Source of the DNA: Siniperca chuatsi
Lineage: Eukaryota; Chordata; Actinopteri; Centrarchiformes; Sinipercidae
Length of the DNA: 64,000 bases
NCBI RefSeq assembly: GCF_020085105.1
Contig: NC_058055.1
Location: 24,471,822 to 24,535,821, forward strand
Reading direction: 5' to 3'
The position numbers were made by a program, and so were the translations under genes. Of this stretch, positions 1 to 11,800 are shown in pieces. Below the pieces are notes generated by a model, which ran no database searches, was not told the DNA's origin, and was given only the letters and a program-made list of their open reading frames with translations. How positions within the stretch are numbered: the stretch's first letter is position 1; every line of letters begins with the position of its first letter.

Positions 1-2160
<2,160 letters not shown>

Positions 2161-4730
2161 CAGATAGGCCAACTTGCTGCCCCAGCACTGTAGCATACAG
2201 GTGGGTGATATTGCGAGAGTACCCTCCAAACGGGCGCTGAGGGTCCAGCGTGAGGGTGATGGGGACTGAGATGTTGATGGGACCCGAGTCCTCTAGCAGG
2301 AGGGGAACCTGGGTGCTGGAACGAGCTTGGCCGCTGGTCACAACCATGCTCTCTGGCGTGGTCGACTCATTCAGACCATGCTTTATCGTTTCATTCTCCG
2401 ACACACAAAAGTCCAGCTCATTGAAGCGCAGCAGAAAGGTGTTCCAGTCCTGAGAGAGAGAGAGTAAGTGAGTTTTAATTGTTGGACAGGACAATATGTT
2501 ATGATGATCCAAATAATCTATTACCTGATTTACACCGTATTTACCGTTTTCACATGTGAATTGTGGATTGCCACGCACAGAACATCCCTTGTGATACTTA
2601 AGTTACATATTGGCAGATTATGTCTCAACCTACTTATTCCATATCCACTGATATCCTTACAATCCATGTAACACTACAGACACCCTTTTTGATTTGCATA
2701 TGCTTCCTGTTCAGATCCACACAAAGTGTGCGTATCCTTCTGTATGTGAACTGGAAGCCCACTATATTCACACTTTAACTGGTGGACTTTTTGTTCTCTC
2801 CAATTATAGTCTTTCCAATCATGTGTACATTAGAGCCAGGTGGAAAGGGGGTGAAATTTACTGTATAGCTAGCACAGTACATCAAGAAAACCTGGATTCC
2901 CTAATTATGTTGTTGTTATGCTAAAAACAAGCTTCTCTAGAAAAGGCTGAATAGGTCATAGCATAAATGCAACATGGTTCAAAATGTTGGGCAAATGCAT
3001 CCAGGCCACAAAGGTCATGAACTGACATTTAGCATTGGCAGTGACCACATTTCGCTGGTATTTGAGAGATACTAAATGGAGCAGACCATTTAATTTCCTC
3101 TCTTTTAAAGAACAATGTGGGTATGACTCACCTCTGTCAATTCTGGAGACTTGATCTCCTTAATCTTGAAGAAATAACCGATGGTCAGGAAGGCGATGGC
3201 CACTGCACTGACGCTGATCATAAAAATGACCAGCGGTGGACGGTTGTTGATGTAGCTTCTCAGGTTCTCTATAGGATTTAACAGGTACACCTGCATATGG
3301 ATAAATACATAAGGTGCCAACATTTAAGCAATAATCTCATGTATCATAGGGGTTTCTAACAAAAGTGGTAAATAATAAGCCTTGACACAGACAGAACTGT
3401 GTTCATTATAAGTAATGAAGTCAAAATCTACAAATCTGACCTGAACAATGGATAATAGTGCCCTCTGCCTATTTAAGCATTTTTAAATATTAAAGAAAGT
3501 GATGGATGAATAATGCCAAGTAGCAATCCTGGACAATGGATGATTTCTTTTAAATTTAGGGTTAAAATTCTGCAAAAATTAATGGTACAGTTCAAATCTA
3601 AGTCAATATCTGATGACTGCTTACAGATTTTACATGGTTGTGACTGACATGCAAACAGTTGTCAAAGAAAAAAAAAAGTGTATTATGCATTGTGCCGTAT
3701 TAAAGTTGCTTATTAGTACTTAATAATGCAACCTCTGATACTTTAAGGATAAACTGAGGAAGGATTACATCTAATCTCAACAATATCAATATTGTAGCTC
3801 TAAGTGTCCATGATGGTGATGTGGTCAAGTTCCTTGTAAGTCAAAGAGGACATATTTGATAAAGCAATAATTAAAATCCTGGTTAATCAATTACAAATGA
3901 ACCACACCTCAAATATGTTTCATTCAGAACAGCACCACAAACATTACACCTTAAGACAAATTTATAAAAATGTATTTATTTAAAATTATAAATATATCTA
4001 TCGTCAAAACACATCTCAACAGAACACATTTCAAGGCAGGTAAATCCTGTAACTGCTAAAGAATATACCAGTATCTCCAGTGTGGTACCTCGCATGATTG
4101 TATTCTTGTTTGCAATTTACAGAAACATTTTGACTTGTATATAGACATTGTATGTTGTTGTTCATTGTTACTTTTTAATATATATTTATATACGCCATCT
4201 ATTTTTTCAGCTATGAATGTTTATTTGTACCTATCTTTGTTGACCTTGTTTTTAGTTGTATGTCTATTTCTATCTATCTTCTTGTATAATTGTTTTTGTA
4301 ACTGTGTGTAAGTACATTGAGAGCAACAACAAAAAGCCACAGAGAAAGAATGTATGTGCGCACACACCTGGCCAATAAAGCTGTCAAAAGTTGACATTTT
4401 GTACATACTGTACATAACGTCAGTGTTAGTGCAGGGACCCTAACTAATCCAAAGAGGCTGTAATTCACGCTCTACAAGGTGAGGACATTTGGTAATACAC
4501 AAAATAACCTTAACTTTAAACTGCAATGGTTTTGAAATAAGCGCTGTGTTTGTCTCTCTTGACAGAAACTGTCAACCTTGTAGCACGATAAGCTAGCTAC
4601 CTAGTCCTCCGACAACTGTTACAAGATGTGACAACAATGTCACATACGAGACATATTAAGGATCAAACGATAACATTGCTAAAATAGCTGGCTAAATTGA
4701 ATTAAACAACACATGAGCAGTTCTCACCAT
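2161..4730 (-). CDS. tmem248: TMEM248, transmembrane protein 248 (5' part, incomplete)
   Basis: This is the first half of a small multi-pass membrane protein of poorly known function. Three minus-strand exons are visible. Exon 1 ends at 4728 and contributes only the start codon (4728-4730). Exon 2 is 3132-3290 and exon 3 is 2161-2449. Each has AG acceptor and GT donor sites, and they join in frame to about 150 residues of a family protein of about 314. Exon 2 carries the conserved NPIENL, the RPPLVIFMISVSAVAIAFL membrane helix (about residues 18-42) and KIKEIKSPE. Exon 3 carries DWNTFLLRFNELDFCVSENET, the GGYSRNITHLY segment and several N-glycosylation sequons (NET, NES, NIS, NIT), as expected for an extracytosolic loop. 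The remaining exons lie off the left edge. The first-exon ATG sits in AAAAAATGG with a donor immediately after it. Identity is firm; the start codon is less certain. Confidence 0.93.
4100..4395 (+). repeat. 3' end of a fish non-LTR LINE
   Basis: The sequence ends in a transcript-terminus-like block: ACATTGAGAGCAACA, then a TGTATGTGCGCACACA-like stretch, then GGCCAATAAAGC at 4371-4381. This matches the tail of abundant fish LINE copies as I recall them. A shorter copy of the same tail lies in the opposite orientation at 32912-32962. The 5' limit is uncertain. The element sits in TMEM248 intron 1. Confidence 0.6.
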
Positions 4731-4990
4731 TTTTTCTTTATGTGCATGCGACGGATGCTAGCTGGGAGGTTCGTTGCGGGCCACAATAAGGCAGCAGTTT
4801 TGCTAGCAAGCTAGCTTCGCTGCGAAGCTAGCCTGTACTGCTAGCTTGCTTGCTTTCCCGAAACTAGTCCCTCCTGAAAATAGCGCTGAAAAGCAAAAGT
4901 CGGTGTTCGGTGGAGACAGCCAAGCTTTCAGCGTATGAAACACCACGTATACTCCTTCCCATTATTTGCTCTATAGTTCACTGTAGCTCT
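4731..4990 (-). promoter_or_regulatory. TMEM248 5' UTR and probable promoter
   Basis: This is the region just upstream of the TMEM248 start codon on the minus strand, richer in G+C and CpG than its AT-rich surroundings. It contains many GCTAGC hexamers and one perfect 10-bp-arm palindrome (4810-4819 pairing with 4823-4832 around a CTG loop). No TATA box is obvious. The transcription start cannot be fixed from sequence alone. Confidence 0.4.
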
Positions 4991-5283
4991 GATGAGAAAT
5001 CTATCTTGCGTACAGACGGGAATAACGTCAATAATATATCTGGGTCCTCCCCGCCGACATCTCCTCCGCGCACCCGCACTGCGTAGTAGAAGCGTCGCAG
5101 CGCCACCTTCTCGTTATTTCCGTAGAATGTGAGCCAGAAATCGTCGTCCATGCATTGGATGATGTCCACGCGTACGCAATTTACGTAGACAATGAGCGAG
5201 CGTTCAGCGTGTTTACTATTTTTTGGAGGCTTTTGCTGCATTAAGGTACCGTCGGAAATATAAACACAAGGGGTGTTGTGCAA
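4978..5283 (-). CDS. Unassigned CpG-rich ORF, 101 codons
   Basis: An open frame from ATG at 5283 to a stop at 4978 lies just upstream of, and on the same strand as, TMEM248. Its codons are far richer in CpG than the flanks. The translation has a mixed, protein-like composition with segments such as VYVNCVRVDIIQCMDDDFW and RRFYYAVRVRGGDVG. I do not recognise a family. It may be a single-exon gene, a relic of a mobile element, or simply an ORF favoured by a CpG island where stop codons are scarce. No promoter or polyadenylation signal supports it. Confidence 0.15.
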   Translation of the reverse strand: MHNTPCVYISDGTLMQQKPPKNSKHAERSLIVYVNCVRVDIIQCMDDDFWLTFYGNNEKVALRRFYYAVRVRGGDVGGEDPDILLTLFPSVRKIDFSSELQ

Positions 5284-5454
5284 CTGACGGTTAGGTATTT
5301 GTTTTTTTGTGATATTTGTGTATGTCCTGCTGAATCCGCTACATAATTTTGTTTTGTTATCGACTGTTGATTTGTCAAAGTTAATTCTCTCTCTGTCTTG
5401 CTAGGAAACAAGATAAAGATGGCAATACATGAATGAGATGGACGTATCAATTAC

Positions 5455-5560
5455 TGAAAGAGGTATATTGTCACCACCAACAACAATATAATAATAACAA
5501 TCATAATTACTGTTGTTATTATTATTTACAGTAATCATTATTATTATTATTATTTATTGA
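5455..5560. repeat. ATT/AAT-rich simple repeat
   Basis: Imperfect runs of AATAATAATA and TATTATTATT occur here. They are low-complexity sequence of the kind often left beside decayed LINE tails. Confidence 0.75.
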
Positions 5561-6260
5561 GGTAAACTACCAAGTACAAGATGCGTTACATGTTTTAATA
5601 AATAAATGAGTGATGATTGACGAAGTCCATTTCATCTACCATTTCCGAGAGTCGTTAAATGCAGCATTCCTAGTACAGTAGTAACTTCTTGATCTTTACC
5701 TGATCTGACCTGCCAATTACAATTATGAGTATTTAGCAAGGGAAATTATAACTGGGACTAGGGCAGGCTGTTTTATTTTTCATTATATGTTTATTATTGC
5801 TAGACCATTAAGAGCTCCAAGCGCTCTGGGTTCACATGTTGATTGATTTGCCAATTGGCTCTTGATTTGCTTTTTGTACAAAATTGTTACACAAAATCGG
5901 TCTTACATTTTTGATATGAATCCTAGCATGCTATTTAATGATACATTACAGATAAATGCAGGCATGGTGTTGTAAGTAATCTATTTGAAGATTACTTGTA
6001 TAGCTAGTTAAATTAAACTCACTATTAGTGGGTAAGCTGTATGACCCAACCTCTCAACAGTTGATTACTAATTGACACAGAGGAAGGTGATGCTTTGTAG
6101 ACAAGATGCATGCACGCGTCTCTAACTTAATACTTATCTATTTAGTTTTATGTACATGTTAAATGCTCCGGTCTGCAGATGGCGGTAGGTACATCCCGCT
6201 ACACGTTTAAAGGTCTACTTCTCTATTAAACACATCGGGCATTGTGAAGCCACTGCTGCC

Positions 6261-6850
6261 CATTAGGGGTGGGCGAATCGATACCAAAAAGGTGATCGGT
6301 TTCTCTCTTCTACATTGTACCCATTTGTATTTCATTAAATAGTAGAAATGCCTGTGCAAACATCTTAGTGCATGCACTCTGCTTCTCCACTGCTGTTGTC
6401 TGCACTCAAACGCGTCACGCACCACGTGGCGGCGCGCACCCTGACCAGTTTAATCTCAAACACAATTGCAGTCAGTGATGGCTGAACAAAAGAGGAGCGT
6501 CGTTTGGAGCTATTTCACAGCTGTGAATGAAAACGTCGCCAACAGCATGTGTGTATTAAACCAGGATATCGGAGATTCTGGCCCTGTATTACTTGGTAAC
6601 GGATTGAAACCAAATTTTGCGGTGTCGCCAACCTCTACTGACCATGCTGTAGCCCCTTTGGCTTTAGCTTTGGCTAGTGGCGTCAAGCTAATCAGAATTA
6701 ACCAGAGAGTAACCGGAAATATACTATTTATCCTTCGAAGTAAAGCACAAATGTCACCCGTTGAAACAATTAAGGCATCTCACATGGTCTATGAGGGGGG
6801 CAACAGTATGGTATTAGTTTACAAGGGTTGCACATTTAATTAAATATACT
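6261..6850 (+). mobile_element. hAT-like element remnant with BED-finger ORF
   Basis: The ORF at 6466-6843 (125 codons) starts MQSVMAEQKRSVVWSYF. The RSVVWSYF motif is the usual opening of BED zinc fingers (ZBED proteins and hAT transposases), with aromatic residues just before the first zinc ligand pair. Only one cysteine follows at about the right place, so the finger looks decayed, and the later sequence is not recognisable as transposase. About 200 bp upstream, TAGGGGTGGGCGA (about 6265) resembles the start of hAT-type terminal inverted repeats. No matching right end was found. The likeliest reading is a relic of a hAT transposon or ZBED-like gene. A functional domesticated gene is possible but unsupported. 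Confidence 0.4.
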
Positions 6851-6944
6851 CTACATGCAATTAATACAAATTTCTCGGTAATATAGCTTTTATTTTGCAG
6901 AGACATACCGGAAGTGTGTTGTGTCTATAATTTAATTGAAGTTA

Positions 6945-7018
6945 GCTTGACACTGTCTAACAACAATGAGGAGTAGCAATTTAAACCGTGCTATCACATT
7001 TTTCTAAGCTTCTACAAG
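6945..7018 (+). other. Possible LIG3 non-coding first exon
   Basis: LIG3 coding sequence starts inside an exon that has a good acceptor (polypyrimidine then TTTAG before 8252), so an upstream untranslated exon must exist. The sequence ending CTTCTACAAG at 7018 and followed by GTACAG is one candidate donor. It lies in a GCTAGC-rich stretch like that at the TMEM248 promoter. Other donors in 6.9-8.2 kb cannot be excluded. Confidence 0.2.
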
Positions 7019-8251
7019 GTACAGTAGCTAAATATGTGCAGAGATATTACCGACTGTCCACTTATTTTTGGATAGTTTGTGTGAAATATGTTAGCTAGCT
7101 AGCCTAGCTGTCTTTATGTGTATGTGGGACAGAGGAATTATGGCTAAAGCTAATCAACTAGTTAGCCTAACAATTGCCTTCGTGTCATTAGACACGTATC
7201 TTGTACTCCAAACGTTAAAATTATATTGAACTTTATAGCGATAAATGGAGACGCTATCTTCAAACATACATGCAAGGTTACCAATGAAGTCTAATGTTTA
7301 CTGTTAAAGTGTTGAGGAAGCACATAAGCAGTGTGTCTTAGGTTTTGTTAACCCGAAGTTCCACCAGCTTTTGTTACATCCTTTTTTTTTTTGCAAGGAA
7401 ATACGCCGAATTGTTAACAATTTTGTAATTTAAAACATATGGTGCATGTAACGGAGTACAGTTTTGTAGCTTGCATAGTTATATGGCAAAACTGTAGAAT
7501 GGCATTCTGGTCAGTTACGGCTGGATTAGCATTAATTTTATTGCAAGGAAATACACCATCATCTCCTTTGTCACATTTAACTGTAATCCTCCACCAACAG
7601 GCTTGTGCCTTCAAAACGTTTACCAGAATTAGAAAGCTCATACGACTTGTATTATTTATGTCACTATGTATAGCACTATCCCTGTATTCTTTATGTTATG
7701 GTATTTTAATGTATCTAGCTCTATTTGTTGTTTAGATGGATAATCCTCATGGTTTATACATATATATACATGTCAACATATCGAGAGATGAGTCTGGTCA
7801 AGAGGGCCTTTGTACACTTGGGTTGAACTATTAGTAAAGAGGAAACAAGTGTAAATGTAACTTAATCTGATGAAAATATTGGATTAAAAACATAAGTGAA
7901 ACATTATCACCAACAGCTAGAGGGTTATGATGACCTGGACACTATTCAGTAAATTACTTTGTGATCAGTTGTTGGGGCTTACTTTGGCCCTAATGTGTAT
8001 TGGGAAGCAGTGCTACCATTAAACTGGAGCTACATACAATTTTACGGTGAAATGAGTGTTGATATGTGGCACACAATTAATTGTCATGAATGCAACAATT
8101 AGGGAAATAAGACCAAGCTCAGTCAGTTAAGGTAGTTTAAACCTTTAATCAGTGCGAATGGTTCCAGTAATGTTTGATATGCCACGGAAAGCTTTATGTA
8201 GAGCAAAAATAAATTATCTCTTTAACCATTATGTCCCCTTTCTTTCTTTAG
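7019..8251 (+). other. Upstream LIG3 interval, probable 5' intron
   Basis: This stretch is AT-rich with no recognisable coding sequence. Two short overlapping ORFs at 7414-7735 look like chance. A 16-bp block (TTGCAAGGAAATAC plus neighbours) occurs twice, near 7391 and 7541. Confidence 0.4.
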
Positions 8252-8279
8252 GTTGTAACTTGCCCACCGTAACAACTGG

Positions 8280-8832
8280 ATGCAGAGGCAGCTTATTTTA
8301 TTAGCTCACAAGACTGTCTGTGTAGGCGTACACCCTCTTGGAGCACTTGTCAGGTGTCAGCAACTCTGGAAAGTGTGTAGAGCCTTTTCTGTCTCTTCAT
8401 GCTTAAAACATCTACCTCCAACTGTTCGTGCATTAAATTTCCCCCCGCAAATCCATAATTTCTCCTTGGTATCCCATAAACACAGACTCCTCCAAAACGG
8501 TCGTCCGCTGCTTTCCCTACATCAGTGTTTCTCCAACCAGCCAGATATGGCAGATCAGAGGTTCATCGTGGAATACGCCAAACGCGGTACTGCAGGATGT
8601 AAGAAATGCAAGGACAAAATCCAAAAGGGCATAGTGCGCATAGGGAAGATTGTGCCAAACCCTTTCAGCGAGTCTGCAGGGGAGATGAAAGAGTGGTATC
8701 ATGTGAAGTGTATATTTGAGAAGCTGGAAAGGGCGAGAGCCACCACGAAGAAGATTGAGGACATCACAGATCTGGAGGGCTGGGAGGAGCTGCAGGACGA
8801 AGACAAAGGGCTCATTGATAAACACGTTTCAG
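8280..8832 (+). CDS. lig3: LIG3 first coding exon: mitochondrial leader, second start, zf-PARP
   Basis: Two in-frame starts are present. The ATG at 8280 opens an 89-residue extension rich in Arg, Lys, Leu, Ser and His with almost no acidic residues until just before the next Met, as expected of a mitochondrial targeting leader. The ATG at 8547 (MADQRF, residue 90) matches the human nuclear start and would give a 922-residue protein, the known nuclear length. The zf-PARP nick-sensing finger follows: C107 and C110 in GCKKC, then H141 and C144 in WYHVKC. The exon ends with VS plus one base of the next codon (phase 1). Confidence 0.92.
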
Positions 8833-11800
8833 GTACAACAGGCACACACTCAAAATTACTTTTTTCTACTATTCAATAGCCATATTTCTTAGTAATGTTC
8901 AGTACGTCACAACATCTAATAAAACTGTTGCTCTTGTCTTCTTTGTACATTCGTAACCTTTTATAGTGGATTCTAGGTAGTTCTAACACTAACCTGGGAA
9001 CTGCTGTTTAGGGGCACTGACCTTTGACCTTTCTAGGGAGCACATAAAAAGGAAGATTTTTCCTGTTAATGTAATCAAGACATTATCACATATTCGGAAA
9101 GTCAGCAGTCAATGAAACTGACCAGACGCTGCAGTACAGTGTTGATACTAACTAACCTGTCCACAGATTAGACACAGGTAAAGACTCACCTTTGATGTCA
9201 TGGTACGCGTTCTACCCGGTGAGTTCCCGGGGCGCCCAACTCTACCATGTTATACGGTCATATCTGGGCTGGTGCCCAGATACAACCGTAAAGTTAATTT
9301 GAAACCCCCATCTCTGGTTAGGCTTTTAAATTCAGGTTAGAAAAACTAAACAAACGAATGAAGAAAACAGATTCAGGATTAAAACAACAGTGCAGGTTAA
9401 ATGACACATACACAATTGTGTATGCATTGACATATAGGTGTGAGTGTGTAAGTATAATGTATATGTATGTGACAAGGGGATCCATTCAGTGTTAACATCT
9501 TTGTTCTTTCTTATGCCATTGTTTCACTTGTATGTTGAAAACTTAAATTGGTATGGTATGGTATCTCATGTCAAAGGGTCTTATTTGTTCTAAAGCCATT
9601 CGTCTTGTCTTGTAGAACTGATGGCCAAAGTCAATGCAAGTCCAAAGAAGAAGGTGCAGGCCAAGTTGAACACCACCAGCCAACTAATGGCTCCTCCTGC
9701 TGACCCATCTGTCAACGCTCCACGCAAGTTCTCAGGCTTCACTGGTAAGATATGACATCTCGGGTCAAGACGTTTCTTAAATTGCTCTAAAGCTATTCAC
9801 AAATGAGGAAATATTACAACAAAAGTAACTGAAGCAAGGGACATTATACAAAAGATGATTTTCTCACTCGAGACAGCCTAAAGGAACATCTTGGATCAGA
9901 AAGGGTCAGAAAAATATATTCCACTTCTGTCTGATTATTCTCACATGGAGGAATGGGCCCTCAACACACCACACTTTGTCTCAAATAGCATTTGCATCAG
10001 CCTTAATAGACTGGCTTTTTAATGCTGAGAAATAAAGACAGTAAGATCCAGAATGTACAGCCAAACATGTATAGGTTCAGTTCAGATCGTTATTGTCCCA
10101 CAAGAGGCAGAAAGGCAGCATAAAAACATACATTCACAGAACATAAACACAATAAGACTATTGAAGACATTAAAAGTGCTCATAATAAACACACAATACA
10201 AAACACAATAAAAGGTTCATGTGATAAAAGCAGCAAGAAAAACAGCAACAACAAGAACGGGGACAAGATAAAGTGCTAAGCTGTGTGGGGAACTAAGAGG
10301 CAGTTTTTTGGTGTATTAAAGTTTTAAGAGTGCTTATGGGATGAATTAAAAACTTGAACCTGTTGCACCTAATTTCTGGAAACCTGTATCTCTGACCAGA
10401 GGGGAGGATGTCACATTCCTTACAGAGAGGATGGTCTGGATTTGTTTTGATTGATTTAGCTTTTTCTGCTAAAAATCTCTGAAAGAGAGGGCTGCTGCTA
10501 ACCAATGAGTTTATTCGCTACCTTGACAATTTTGCCCAGTTGATTCCTGTTTCACACATTCAAATTCCCATACTAACAAATCTGTGAGAAATTCAGGACT
10601 GATTCTATGATGGATCTGTAAAATAGCACCATCAGCTTTCTGTCAACATTAAAAACATTTAACCTCCACAGAAAATACAGTCTTTGTTGCCCTTTCTTCC
10701 ATATTGCCTCAGTGTTCACATCAAAGCTAAATTACCGACGACGTCTAGATTGGAGTTTAGTAGGACAGGTCAACAAGCTTGTCCAATACACAGTCTGGAC
10801 TGTAGCAATAAATAGGTTGAAGCTATACTATTTTTCATAATTCCAGCAATAATGTAAGACATCAGTAATAAACTCATATTTTGAAAAATGAAGTATACAT
10901 AATGAAAAACTGCCTTTAATTTGAGTAGGCAGGAATATCTCTGATTTTTATGCAGCTTGAGAGGCACAACTAGGACAGGAAGTCCCTTGCTTCGAAGGAC
11001 TATGGATATGTGTATTTTGGAAACAGCAGTTCCAAACTGTAATGTAACTGTTATCATTTTGCAGAAGTATTTTTGTAAATGTTTTCGAGAAATTGTTAGC
11101 ATAAAGCCAAAGTACAAAGGCTGAAAATTCTCAGAAATTGAGTTATCCCCTTTAAAAGTAATCAGTAAATTCTGAAACTAACAGATAATCATTTAAACTG
11201 TTAAAATCAAGATAATGTGACTTTAAGTTTTTGTTCCATTGTAAATCCAAGCAGAAACACTTGTTTTGTCAAATTGGTTTAATCACTTGTACTGTTCCAC
11301 TTCGCTGTCCTGTCAGCTGCGAAGGCTGGTATCTCCAGCAGCCCGGGACCATCTTCTTCCCCTGCCAAAGCCAGCCACGGCAGCCCCCTGTCCGCCCAGC
11401 TTTGTGACCCCCAGCACAAGGACTGCCTCTTCAGAGAGTTTCGCAAGCTCTGTGCCATGGTGGCAGAACACAACAGCTACAATGTCAAGACACAGATTAT
11501 TGAAAAGTTCCTCAAGAAGGGCTCAGGTGGAGGTTGGTGTGTTATCAGTATTTTTGTTTATATTGTGTTTGTGAGCAGATTTCAGCATGACAGCATGTGA
11601 CAGAATCCAAGGCCAGGTTTTCTACTACTAAATGTTTGTCTGAAATGTTCTTTTCGTCCATCCTAGATAAGTTCCATGGAGATCTTTACCTGACAGTGAA
11701 GCTACTCCTGCCAGGCGTTGTAAAAAGTGTCTACAACCTCAATGACAAGCAGATCGTAAAACTCTTCAGCCGCATATTCAGATGTGACCAGGATGCCATG

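Noticed and set aside
8517..8825. Minus-strand ORF of 102 codons
   Set aside because: It is an antisense shadow of the LIG3 zf-PARP exon, which has clear domain evidence on the plus strand.
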